From: Cryptomeria japonica | Taxonomy: Eukaryota; Streptophyta; Pinopsida; Cupressales; Cupressaceae | Assembly (NCBI RefSeq): GCF_030272615.1 | Contig: NC_081407.1 | Location: forward strand, 267,539,075-267,603,074 | Length of the DNA stretch: 64,000 nt | Reading direction: 5' to 3' | In this document: in pieces, positions 23,743 to 35,863 of the stretch | Numbering within the stretch: the first letter of the stretch is position 1 | Layout: every line of letters starts with the position of its first letter | Notes under the pieces: model-generated | The model's input: only the letters and a program-made list of their open reading frames with translations | Told to the model about the DNA's origin: nothing | Database searches by the model: none | Translations under genes and position numbers: made by a program

Positions 23743-23755
23743 GGCTCTGATACCA
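23743..23755 (-). other. Copia B primer-binding site
   Basis: On minus TGGTATCAGAGCC follows the 5' LTR directly; it is an exact match to the standard initiator tRNA-Met site. Confidence 0.9.
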
Positions 23756-23953
23756 TATTACGCAAGTAATTGGTAAAAAATTGGATGATATTAACAATGA
23801 GCAAACGCTCAATAAATAGGATTACAAAGAATTACAAGAGGGCAAGTTTCTAAAAAGAAACTGCCAATAAGATCGAGCAAGATCTTTAAGATATTTACAC
23901 TAAGTTTACAATATTGAGCATTAATAATAAAATAATAAAGTATTATTCTAATA
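23756..23953 (-). repeat. Copia B 5' LTR
   Basis: 198 bp, nearly identical to the 3' LTR. It begins TATTAGAATAATAC and ends GCGTAATA on minus, followed at once by the primer-binding site. Confidence 0.9.
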
Positions 23954-23958
23954 ATAAT

Positions 23959-24309
23959 CACTTAATATGGAAATTAAAGCGTAAAGTAAATATAATCTGG
24001 AGTCAAAGGAGTCAAACGCTTGACTAAATTTTTTGTTTTCCTTTCTTAACATCTATATAAAATGATTCTACAATCATTACAATTTGTACAAGTCCATTTA
24101 CCATACTTAGCATAACTATAAAATGCAAACATTTTATGTTACAGGTACAAGTACACACATCATGAAATCACACTCAAAATCTGCAAGTGAATTATTTCAA
24201 TCAGTAGGTCACAGAATAGGTAAATACATTAACAAAGCATTGCAAATCCTCATCCATTTCCTTTCTTCATAACTTGAAGCAGTAGGGAGTGTATCATTGA
24301 GGTGATATC
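23959..24309. other. Intron DNA without recognised features
   Basis: A short AT-rich host stretch lies between Copia B and solo LTR 3. Nothing was recognised. Confidence 0.5.
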
Positions 24310-24795
24310 CACCTTGTTGGAAGTACGGTTGAATGGACCAAAATACTGGGAGGGGGGGTGAATCAGTATTCCCACAGCAATAAAAACTTTCCACGGAATT
24401 TAACCTTAGCAATTAATCTTATCAACATGAAACAACAAATGCAGAAAACATAATCACAAGATAGACACCAGATTTTTATACGTGGAAAACCCAAATGGGA
24501 AAAACCATGGCGAGGGTTAGCTCTCAAGATAATATAACTAGCTATATGGTGTTTACAAATGGGGTGGCTCACTGCCAGATTACAACACGGCTTACTATTG
24601 GAATGCTCACTACAATAGAAAAAGGGTGAACTGAAGAAAATTGCATCTCCAAATACATGAAGTCAGTTCCACGATAAGCTCAAATATCAAAACAACAACT
24701 TACCGTAGATCTGGTAAGGGATCTCTGCAACACTTCCTCCATCCTGTCAACACAACTGCTTGCAGCTGATCCGATAAGGGATTACTGCAACACTG

Positions 24796-26327
24796 TGTAA
24801 TGTCCCCTTTTTTCCTAGCATTTTGGCTAAGTGGAGAGATAAGGAGAAATTAATTAAATTAATTTCTTATGAAGTCATTAAATAAATTAAAAATAAAAAA
24901 GTGACTTTATATTTAATTAATTTAATTAAATAGTGACTAAAATAAAATATTAAATTATAAAGTCACTTAATAAATAATAAAGTGTACCTACCCTCTTCTA
25001 GAAGGAATCTCATGATGGGTTATGAAAAGGATAAATAGAAGAGGGTGATTGATGATCAGGCAGATTGGAGATTTGGATTTGGAAATTGATGAACTGATGT
25101 GTTGCATTAGTTGAATCTCTGAGAACGCAAACCTTCAGCAGACTGATAGAAGGGCTGGACGAAACCCTAGTTTCTTCTTCTTGGGAGTGGGAGACACTCG
25201 GTTTTCCACATTGTGCATAACGAGTTCTTGGTGATTGGGAAGGACAAATCAGTCCTTTCATTTGAGCTAATTGAGTTTTGGCATCAGCTTTCATGGTGAA
25301 CAATTTTTGGTGAGACTTCAGCTCTTGGGCCAATAAGCATCTATGATTGTATCTACACATTGAGGAAGGCTAGGTGATTCTCTGGAGCACATTATAGGTC
25401 AGTTTGAAGAGAGTTGCAGACATTTTCAGATCTGAGACAAATTACTTCAGACCTCCTTCAACCACGATTTTGCTCATATCATCCCAAAAAGGCTTCGAAC
25501 TTCACCTTTGAGTTAGGCGATTTGGAGTACAAGGAGGGGCGATCCTCTTAGCAATAAATTGGAGGAGTTTTGAGGAGACAACGGCCACCAAATCAATGCA
25601 TATCAGAATTTCGGATCTGACTGTCTCCATCTTCGATTTGGGCTTCTAGTGCATGCAATAGACTCCAAAGTCACTCAATAAGGAGGGTGATCTTGTCTAG
25701 TGTATTGAGCGATCATTTTTGTGAAGTTTCTTGGAGATTTGGGGTATCAATTCTCCATGGTTTCAGACTGAGATTGCAGCAGCAGGGGCGGCACCAAAGG
25801 ATGGTCGGTTTACCACATTCAAGGGCCTAGACGTGTGGTTATTGCTCCATCTTCAAGGCGATTTGTAATCGGGTTCCTAAATCTTCTTTTGATATCCTAG
25901 TTCTTAGTTATGAGGTGAATCCATGGCTGTCCAATGTACTCAGAACTGCTGTTAAAAAATTAGAATGATAACTGAGGTCATGGTTATTATTGTCTCATTG
26001 TAATAAGACCCCTCTATGTGAATAAGGAATATAGAAGTTTGCTTGGAGTCTACATTTCATTGCTTGTTTGACAAAATGACACCTAGCTGTAAGAGTCTGA
26101 TTTTGAGTCTAATTTGGTGATAGAACATCATAATTTGGTTGTATATGCATGCTTGGCTATCAAACTTTCAATTGCAGCACTCAAAACACCTTTTTCAACT
26201 CAATATTATCAGGTTGAATAATCAGACCAGCAAGCTGCAAGCTGGAAGGTTGTCCATGAATTGTTTGACAATATTCCTCGGGTTGGAATACATCAATTCT
26301 ACTCCTATTTGACCAAGGGATATTACA
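24796..26327 (+). repeat. Element C 5' LTR
   Basis: 1532 bp, starting TGTAATGTCCCC and ending GATATTACA. Compared with the 3' LTR it lacks about 18 bp near 24820 and about 20 bp near 26065; substitutions are few. Confidence 0.88.
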
Positions 26328-26328
26328 G

Positions 26329-26340
26329 TGGTATCAGAGC
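26329..26340 (+). other. Element C primer-binding site
   Basis: TGGTATCAGAGC lies one base after the 5' LTR; it is a standard initiator tRNA-Met site. Confidence 0.88.
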
Positions 26341-26378
26341 GGTTTCCTGCCATCTTGTTGGGAAGTACAGAGGGAAAG

Positions 26379-27998
26379 ATGGCTCTCGACAAATTCACTA
26401 TTGGTCTGATAAGGAACTTGCAAGATTTGTTGAATGATCTGGAAACAAAACAGGGATTTCTAGGAGTGTTTGGGAAATCGAAGAAAAAGGAAATTTCTCA
26501 ACCTACAAGTGATCATGGGAAAACATTCAGACAAGAGCATAGTGTAAGCAAGAATGAAATGACAAGACAAGGTCTATGCTTCACTTGTAAAGGTCCTTGG
26601 GAGCTCAATCACAAATGTATAGATGAAAGGATGGTCAAAGAAAAGGGAACAAGCAAGAAAGAGAATGAAGAACAAACTATTTCAAGTGAGAACCACTCGA
26701 AATTCTTCGTTGGTGCTCTTGAGATTCAGATAGATAGAGATTGTGCAGGTGATGGTCTAATTCAAGGAAGAAACATGTTAGAATTCCAGGATGCCTCTAA
26801 TGAGAAGCATGAATCTTCACTTATGAATAAATCATTTGAAAGTGATGACATAACAACATGGGCAACATGTGATGAGGATGCAATAAGGAGGGATGAAAGG
26901 GAACATAATTCTGATTTTTCGAATCCAATTAGCAATCCATTATCAGCACATGAGCAATCCATTGAGGACAGCCAGGTATGGATTGATAAACACACGGTAG
27001 AAGTTGGAGATGTTGTCCAACCGTAGTCTGATTTCATGACAGCAAATAAAGAAAAGCCTGAGGTAATAAAATTAACCCACAAGGATGTTGTTAACAACTT
27101 GTTTGAGGATAAGATTGATATGAGTAATGGTAAGAATTATTTTGGTGACTACAATCAGACTTGGGTGGATGTGAAAATTGATCCTTTACCTAGTGGAGCA
27201 ACCACTAGTGTTTTGACCACACATGATGAAGGTAATATTTTGCTATGGCATGATATCATCACTGAATTGTTCATTGGCAGCAGCTGTTTACTCCCTCATT
27301 CTCATGAGTTTGCAGCTTTAACTCATGAAATGACAAATGAAGAAAAGACTACAAATGTTGGCACTCAGATTTGGGAAGATGAACACGAGTTATTGGTTGA
27401 TGATGCATCTAGTAAAAGGTCTAATTTTGTGCATCATAGCATAGAAGAGGTAAAGAGGACTCAAAGTATGTGTGATGTGTGGTTAAGGGAGGCTAGGCAA
27501 GCTAAGTTGCTAGCTGCCCAAACAAGGCAACACTTACAAGGCATCAAGGAGCGCTGCGATCATATAGAACATGAGCATAGTGACCTTATGAGATCAGCTA
27601 CACATGAATTACTTTGGGGTGTTAAGAAAGACACCTACATTACAAATTTGATGTGGGCACCTATTTCTTATGATATGGCAGCTATTTACTTGTTGATTAG
27701 CGACACAATTTTCCTTGATTCTGCATGGGTTAGTGGCTGTCATGTTTTGTTTTCCAATGCATTTTCAGATTTGGCATGTTCTACATCAGCTATTTAGTGG
27801 CACGAAAGTGTGCGGGGACATACCTATTTGATGGGGAATGAGCATGAGATGGATTTCTTGGGTTTACATTGGTATGTCGACATCTATGACATTGTTCATG
27901 TTGTTGATCTGAATTATCTAAGAAAATTTGGGTGGCTGTTTGTGTTATTTCATTGGCATGTGGGAGTTCATTTCCACATCTCCTTGTTGGTCAGTTGA
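26379..27998 (+). pseudogene. Element C Gag-like ORF with two in-frame TAG codons
   Basis: From the ATG (MALDKFTIGLIRNLQDLLND) one frame runs about 540 codons to a TGA, broken only by TAG at 27024-27026 and 27795-27797. It contains a zinc-binding-like segment CFTCKGPWELNHKC, the kind found in Gypsy Gag proteins, then an acidic low-similarity region and a helical stretch rich in R, Q and E (about 27430-27600). No protease or polymerase motif occurs. I do not recognise the region after the zinc segment. The two stops could be decay (CAG to TAG) or readthrough; decay is simpler. Confidence 0.6.
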
Positions 27999-29487
27999 TG
28001 CAGAGATTCTTGGAGTTGCTCTTAGTCACCTAGTTGTCTTTCTTGTTCTCTCCAACCTTCTAACTCCTCAAGCCCATCCAATGGTACTTGGTAGGGGTTC
28101 TGCTAGTTAGACCTCCAAGGCCTAATCCACTTTGGCTTGCCTCCAAGGTATAGCCACAAATGTTTTACTACAACACTTCCTATTGAGGATTCCACCTTCC
28201 CAATGTTCCAACAACCTTTGCAAAGGATCTTTAATCACAAACTTGTTCCATGAGTGTAAAATGAAGTTACACAGTGTCTTTGGTGTCTTCTAAGGGTTTG
28301 ATCACCTTTAAACCCATCACCAAGCCTTCCCAAGCTCACTTTGTCTATACCGGGCTCCAAACAAAACCTAATTCAATTAGGCCTCCTTTTACGGTTTTCA
28401 AGGCTTAAGTTCACATCTACCCACACAAGGCCCCAAACAAATTACATTTATGAGTACCCTTTTCCTAGTTACATACAATATTGCAGAATGGCATTTGGGT
28501 TCTCCGTACACATGGGGTTTCTAGAACTGTCCTATTTTTAAGGGTTTTAGGGCTAACCGAGTGACTTGCAAACTTGGCCTTAGAAAGCTTCACTAGTCAA
28601 AACCTTTGCACAAACTAATCAGGGATTCTTAAAGGGCATTCAATGGGGTCTCCAAACATGTATCAACTTTGGCTCTACCAATCCATGTGTGCTCTGAAAA
28701 CGCACATCTTCTGCTGTCCTAGTCTCACCAACTCCTAGCTGTGAGCCTAGGGTATCATTGTAAAACCACCAAAAAGATCTACAAAGCCAAAAAACCTACA
28801 CTAAAAATATTCATTGACCCTAACCTAGCATTCCACTGGATTTCAACCGGTGCCATCAGTGGGTGCTTAGGTTAGACCCATTTTATTGCTTAAACCCTGG
28901 CCTACAAGGGTTTTGTACCTAGTTCACAGAGAATGGTTTGAATCTTTGCAACCAAACACAATCAAACCTTGAAATCTACCTTGATGGAAAGTAGATTCAC
29001 CAGTCCTTCATGCCCTCCAGGTAGGTTCCTTTGACAAGTCCGTATTGGACCGTACAACACAGCAAAAACAAGGAAAAATAGTGAAAACGGTGTAAAAACA
29101 AGGTTTTTTGCTTACAAACAAAACTTTCTTTGCATTCCAACTCTTCCAACCTGTACAATGATGTTGTCTTTGGCTTTTAACATCATGATTCAGTTGGTTA
29201 GAACCAACTTCTTCACCGCCAACAACATAAAGTGCAACTTTTTTCAATGTTGCAAATGTTGCTTAGCATTTTACATCTTTTTGATCCTTAGGATGCAACC
29301 TTGCACTCAAGTGTACTCCAAGGCTCCAAAGGCCCTCTATGCATTCTAGGAGACCTAAAACAATGCATTACACCCTTATTACATGATGACTTTGTTTTTA
29401 GAGTAGTGCACCTGTGAACAACATCAACATTACATCTTTCTAGGATATCAACATCCTGAACACAATAAAAGCTTGGACAACTCAACC
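27999..29487. other. Interior of element C without clear coding sequence
   Basis: No reading frame or known domain stands out. The base texture differs from the flanking ORFs, so a later insertion is possible, but I found no target duplication or terminal repeats. Confidence 0.4.
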
Positions 29488-29892
29488 ATGACTTCATTAA
29501 GTCCCAAATGGTTGGTCCACTTATTACAACATAAAAGACTTAAGAACAAACCAAAATTTGCATGGAGTGATAGGTGCCCTGCACCATCAGCCTTCCAAGA
29601 TGGGAAATGCATGGTGATTGGAGGAATCATTTCACCTTCATCACGTGGTAGGATTGATGGATTGGTTTGGGATCCGGGTATTGTCAAGATTGAGGCTTGC
29701 ACTCCTATGGCACGTAATGAGGTGGACAAGCTGATTCAACAGATACAATTGGTGTTACAGGAGCTTTTGCATGTTGACAAAAACATTGCACAGTTTTTCG
29801 TTTGGGATCCAAGTGGTGTGATTCTTCAGGATGTTTTGTTGAGCAGTAGACATTGCTTGAAGTCAAGCAATTTCAGGAGGGGCGGATTGTAA
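29488..29892 (+). CDS. Element C 3' ORF, unknown
   Basis: A 134-codon open frame begins MTSLSPKWLVHLLQHKRLKN and stops at TAA 29890-29892, which overlaps the first bases of the 3' LTR. Its position just before the polypurine tract suggests it belongs to the element. I recognise no domain. It could be the remains of a Pol C-terminus or a separate gene of this family. Confidence 0.4.
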   Translation: MTSLSPKWLVHLLQHKRLKNKPKFAWSDRCPAPSAFQDGKCMVIGGIISPSSRGRIDGLVWDPGIVKIEACTPMARNEVDKLIQQIQLVLQELLHVDKNIAQFFVWDPSGVILQDVLLSSRHCLKSSNFRRGGL

Positions 29893-31455
29893 TGTCCCCA
29901 TCCTTCCTAGCCTTTTATGAAGATTTAGCCTTTTGGCTACGTGGAGAGATAAGGAGAAATAAATGAAATTACTTTCTTATAAAGTCATTAAATAAATTAA
30001 AAATTAAAAAGTGACTTTATATTTAATTAATTTAATTAAATAGTGACTAAAATAAAATATTAAATTATAAAGTCATAAATAATAAAGTGTACCTACCCTC
30101 TTCTAGAAGGAATCTCATGATGGGTTATGAAAAGGATAAATAGAAGAGGGTGATTGATGATCAGGCAGATTGGAGATTTGGATTTGGAAATTGATGAACT
30201 GATGTGTTGCATTAGTTGAATCTCTGAGAACGCAAACCTTCAGCAGACTGATAGAAGGGCTGGACGAAACCCTAGTTTCTTCTTCTTGGGAGTGGGAGAC
30301 ACTCGGTTTTCCACATTGTGCATAACGAGTTCTTGGTGATTGGGAAGGACAAATCAGTCCTTTCATTTGAGCTAATTGAGTTTTGGCATCAGCTTTCATG
30401 GTGAACAATTTTTGGTGAGACTTCAGCTCTTGGGCCAATAAGCATCTATGATTGTATCTACACATTGAGGAAGGCTAGGTGATTCTCTTGGGAGCACATT
30501 ATAGGTCAGTTTGAAGAGAGTTGCAGACATTTTCAGATCTGAGACAAATTACTTCAGACCTCCTTCAACCACGATTTTGCTCATATCATCCCAAAAAGGC
30601 TTCAAACTTCACCTTTGAGTTAGGCGATTTCGAGTACAAGGAGGGGCGATCCTCTTAGCAATAAATTGGAGCAGTTTTGAGGAGACAACGGCCACCAAAT
30701 CAATGCATATCAGAATTTCGGATCTGACTGTCTCCATCTTCGATTTGGGCTTCTAGTGCATGCAATAGACTCCAAAGTCACTCAATAAGGAGGGCGATCT
30801 TGTCTAATGTATTGAGCTATCATTTTTGTGAAGTTTCTTGGAGATTTGGGGTATCAATTCTCCATGGTTTCAGACTGAGATTGCAGCAGCAGGGGCGGCA
30901 CCAAAGGATGGTCGGTTTACCACATTCAAGGGCCTAGACGTGTGGTTATTGCTCCATCTTCAAGGCGATTTGTAATCAGGTTCCTAAATCTTCTTTTGAT
31001 ATCCTAGTTCTTAGTTATGAGGTGAATCCATGGCTGTCCAATGTACTCAGAACTGCTGTTAAAAAATTAGAGTGATAACTGAGGTCATGGTTATTATTGT
31101 CTCATTGTAATAAGACCCCTCTATGTGAATAAGGAAGATAGAAGTTTGCTTGGAGTCTACATTTCATTGTATGTACTTTTCTGAATGCCAACTATTTGAC
31201 AAAATGACACCTAGCTGTAAGAGTCTGATTTTGAGTCTAATTTGGTGATAGAACATCATAATTTGGTTGTATATGCATGCTTGCCTATCAAACTTTCAAT
31301 TGCAGCACTCAAAACACCTTTTTCAACTCAATATTATCAGTCTGAATAATCAGACCAGCGAGCAGCAAGCTGGAAGGTTTTCCATGAATTGTTTGACAAT
31401 ATTCCTTGGGTTGGAATACATCAATTCTACTCCTTTTTGACCAAGGGATATTACA
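29888..31455 (+). repeat. Element C 3' LTR
   Basis: 1568 bp, same ends as the 5' LTR, followed by CATTG. A 116-codon minus-strand ORF is identical in both LTRs (25010-25360 and 30115-30465), which reflects LTR similarity more than a gene. Confidence 0.88.
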
Positions 31456-32158
31456 CATTGTCTGCACTCGCACTATCCACATTTAGTCACACCTTCACTC
31501 TCTACCACAAATACCACACACTGCTCGCATACACTTTATTCTCACACACCATCCATACATCCACACACACACACATATATATATATTGGTAATCACATAT
31601 ACCAAGATAATGTCGGCCAAGCGCAAAAGGTTTATACAACAAGTGCATTGCTCAGATCAACACGCTACACAACTATGCTTTGATCAAAACACAGTAACCA
31701 AGTCGGCCTTCACCGATCTTCTACACACTTCCTTCTTAATCACTGGAACACACACTTCAATTACCGGGGCAAAACAAAGGTTTGCCAGACCCATAGACAT
31801 GGACCCATAGGCACAAATTCCAAGCATAACAGCTTCCATCTTCAAGATACAGATCCCACAGATTTCGGAGCATAGGATTCATAGATCATATTGCAATACA
31901 AACATTCGAGTAGCAATTCAACTGTCATAACCAATACCAACACTCGATACAAAAGGAAAAGCTCAAACAAGATTAGCAAAACACTAGATTCCGGAGTAAA
32001 GGATCTTCCGGAAACTACTCTTGTAAATCATACATTCCTCGCTGCTCAATATCACATATATACCTATCTTCCACCGTTGCTCAGCATGCTACATCCGATC
32101 CTAATCGGATCACAGGGTTTGACATCAATGACAACATTCACACAAGTCTTACACACCT

Positions 32159-35100
32159 TGCCATGAAGCATTAAGCTTTCCTGTGCTACTCCACTGAAGA
32201 AGTCCAGCCCATCACAAAGAACTTAGTAGTTTGGTCTAACATGCATGATGGAATCTAGGGTACTAAGTGAATCACTATTGAGCTAACATACCTATATGCC
32301 CATGCAATGTATATCTAATACACTCCTCCATTAACACATTTATATGAAGGAGAATGTAAATCAATCTAGGCAATGCACTCATGGGCGTGTATCAATTATA
32401 ATCAATGTTCACAACATAAAATGTCTCAATCATCTCACTGTAATATCTAGACAATCTATAGGATAGATAAACAACATTACAAAACAAAGCTCATAATTGA
32501 CATTTACTTCTTATGATGTTTAACTTAAATAATGTATTTTAAAGTGATAATGTCTACTTAGTAGTCCAGCAACGAGGAATAGTTAACAGCCGATTAGTCA
32601 ATGAAGGAAGCTTATCCACACCACAACACATTTCCCAACTCCACTCAATACTATGTGATATGGCATACAAAGGATCTTACTTCCTCCTCATGACTTGATT
32701 GGTTGTAGTTTATCACCCAATGAATTTGAAAGGCAACCCATGAAAGGATTGAAACCTATTTAATAATTTTTACTCGTGTATAACCATACCATTACAGATA
32801 ATAATAGTTATCATTTATTCTCATGATTGCAACTTAGAAATCAACTAACAATTTTCAACTTCCTAATTGCACCGAAAAAGGACAGCATTTAAACAATCAC
32901 AACTTTCACATCCCTTTGCCAAAACTAAAAGTTCAATATGTTCTAGAAAGGTGAAGGAATCAAGAAAAAAAATTTCAGATTTTTTTCTTTTCAAGAAACC
33001 CAAACACACGTGAGCAGTGTCTTCTGCAACTTAATTCACTAGATTCCTACTTAGAATCAGCAGTTGGCAAACAAAATAGTCTTAATTTATAAAATACTTT
33101 CATAGAGATATTTTAATCAAGTTTCAAGTTGAAACTAATGCTAGATAAGTGGAATGAACCTGCTCATGATACCTAAGATTTAATATTAGCTACCTCATTA
33201 TTTTTGTAACTATCCATGAAAAAAGATGTTTTATAACTCCCTCACTATATGTGACTCCTGTTATAAGATTCCTTGTTAACTTATGCTTGATGACCTTTAT
33301 GTCAAACTTATTCGAAACTCCTAGGATATTGTCATGACAAAAAATAATTGTCTTTTCCGTTTAGTCCACCCTTTGAATTCATATTTCCCAATAGTCACTA
33401 ACACTAAAACAAGTTAAGGTCATAACATGAACACACCCAGGACTCCCATGCATCTTATGAATGAGGCATCGCATCCATTCAATTGCAAATGTATTACTGA
33501 TTATTAAATGGTATTTCGTTTTAATCTAAGTCCCTGAACTTTTAATGAATTGAGAGTTCTGTTTGACAATTTAAAAGGAAAAAAATTATATGCTGAATTG
33601 GAGAACTCATATTTCCAGCAAAAGTTTGTATACCTTTGGCTAATTAATTTTATATATATAGGGGAATGGCTAAGGAATGAAAAAAAAAAGAGTGCTTCTT
33701 CCATGAAATGAAAATGAACTATTTTAAATTCATAAGGGATTTACCAAGATCACAGGACTCATGGTAGTTTCAATGAAAATCAGTGGGAATTTTGTTTGGA
33801 CAAAGGCAGCTGACGAAAGTTCCAAGGTCTTAAGATGCATATTAGTAGGATTCGAACATCTCAGGTAACAGTTGTTGAAACTTTAGAGAAGCTAAATTTT
33901 ATAATAAGTAACATTGTTAAGGCACAAGAATATCTAATTGGCTTATTTTGGTCGAGCATCAATTTTTGTCTCTGAAGCCAACACAAATTCAAACAACACT
34001 TCAGCAACCTGTGGAGAGTTGATGAGATAGAATTTGGCTTCCTAACACGCTGAATTTTCTCAATCGTTAAATGGGAACCAAGAGATATAAAAATTAGGAA
34101 ATAGGAAGGTCAATGAATGTACTTGGAATATTAAACTATACTAGCAGGATATTGTATCCATTTTTCTAATTATATTTTTCTTTCTTTTGCAATTATTTTC
34201 CCTGTGCCTAAAATTACACTTTTACCATAGCTCATTATGGATACAATTGCCTTTTCATGGGCTTGATATATGTGGGCATTTTCTAGGTTGAGAAGAGAGT
34301 TTTGCGAGTGATTCATGCAAAGGGAAATTATCCACATAAGATATAACAGAGGGAACTGAAGATTTATGTTATAACCATAATGAACACTTGGTTTACCCTC
34401 AAACCAATTTCATTTTGAAAATCTGTTCTGCTGCTGCCCATAAGAATCTACAGTTGGTACACCTTTGATTTCCTCCTGTAAACCAATCAGTGCATAAAGA
34501 TTTGTTTGCAAAGCTTTAATTGCAGGTAAATTTTAATGGTTGGTGTGTTTATACTTTATAGGAACAAACAGTAATGAGTTAAAGCTACTTACCGCTTCAT
34601 GACTTTCATAATTTATCTGCAGGCTAAAAAATCTGTAAATTTCAAAACTTGATTTTTGGTTTACTACATTCCTCTTTCTCATACTGCTTATGCTTTGGTT
34701 AAATTTGGATGATACCATCCATGACAACTAAGGCACTAATAAGAGATAACAAATTCCCAGGTATAATGTCTTCCAGAAATCATAGTGGAAATAAATTGAT
34801 ATTTAATAAGACATCAGAATTCTATATTTGTTTCCACTCAAGAAAATATGATTTTTCAGAGAAATAATGGTGATAGTGAAACTGTAAGTTGGCTAACAAA
34901 AACGTCCACCCTTTGGCGAATTCATTTCCTTCCATTTGCATAAGGTCGCTGCTAGTGGGATAGTGGGAATGAAAGATCAAGCAATAAATGTACCTCCCAG
35001 CAATGTGCAGGGAATAGACCCCCCAAAAGTGTCTCCATTCCCTTCCAAACGTAAATCCCTTACATAGAAAAAATACTTCCAAAATGATTTAAAGCAACTT

Positions 35101-35278
35101 GGTAGGTGTAAAGCCAGGTTTCACACCCTTTGTCAGCATGCTGCTATGATAGGCATGCATGCAAATTGTGGAAGTATTGTGAGGCATGTGAAGGATGGGA
35201 GAAAATCTATTCCAAGTTTAATTTTATTTTATTTTATTTCTTTTTAAAATAATTTGTCCTTTTTTATTTAATGATAAA
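32159..35278. other. Intron DNA without recognised features
   Basis: About 3.1 kb of AT-rich sequence has no element ends, coding frames or structural RNA that I can support. Confidence 0.5.
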
Positions 35279-35863
35279 AAAATACTAGGTTACTGGGTTC
35301 GCCTCTGGGCCCCCCTGGTACGGGTCCTAGTTCGACCGGGTCTGGTTCGAATTGGGTTCGACCAGGGTTTGAAAAACCCAGAGTGTGTTCGACCCTGGTC
35401 GAACCCAGGGTCGAACCCAGTCGAACCCAGGCGGACCCAGTTGAACCCGGGGAGTTGGGCGGCCCGTAAAGTCAAAAAATAACGCAAATTTAATTTTTTT
35501 TTCAATTCCGCCTTGTAAAAAGTGAAATTTATAAACTAAAATTGACTTCTAAAACATTTTATTGACTCATTTCACCTCATTTGTGTTGCAAACAAAAGTT
35601 TTATGAGAGCAGGTTGAAGAAAGGGTGAACAAAATTTGGCTTCCAAGATCAAAGAGGAGGAGTTGAAGACTGATTTTTGAAGCTTCAACAAGTGTTGCAG
35701 CATCATTTCCATACATTTTCAAGCTTCCATTGGCTGCAAGAGGTAGGTTTTTTTCCACCTATTTTTGTTTCACAAATTGTCAAACATGAAACTTGAATTT
35801 TTTTTCATTATTTAGTTTTTATTTTTGAATATGTTTATTTTATTTCTTGCCATAGGAACTAGA

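Larger units (their letters stand above)
18869..23953 (-). mobile_element. Copia B, near-complete LTR retrotransposon
   Basis: The element is 5.1 kb with 198- to 200-bp LTRs, flanked by ATAAT (18864-18868, 23954-23958). The LTRs differ by two substitutions and one 3-bp indel by eye, so insertion was fairly recent. Ends are TATTA...TAATA rather than TG...CA, a non-canonical type known in Copia. Read on minus, all domains are present in order, but four stop codons and one frameshift break the polyprotein. It lies in the BAHD intron on the opposite strand. Confidence 0.92.
24796..31455 (+). mobile_element. Element C, non-autonomous LTR retrotransposon
   Basis: Two 1.53- to 1.57-kb LTRs with TGTAAT...ATTACA ends surround a 3.56-kb interior. 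The flanks are CACTG (24791-24795) and CATTG (31456-31460), a duplication with one change. It has a perfect PBS core and a polypurine tract (AGGAGGGGCGGA at 29874-29885). The interior encodes only a Gag-like frame and an unidentified 3' ORF. No protease, reverse transcriptase, RNase H or integrase was seen, so it would need an autonomous partner. The LTRs are very similar, with two short indels. Confidence 0.85.
24315..32153 (-). mobile_element. Solo LTR 3 (SIRE-like Copia), split by element C
   Basis: The two parts are 24315-24795 and 31461-32153, together about 1.17 kb. CACCT flanks the outer ends (24310-24314, 32154-32158). On minus it begins TGTAAGACTTGTG with a CATTGATGTCAAAC stretch and ends CTTCCAACA; it shares ordered landmarks (GGGGGGGTGAATCAG, a GTGGAAAACCC box, TCGGCC) with the LTRs of the palindromic element, so the two are the same broad family. 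No internal region is present. Confidence 0.75.
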
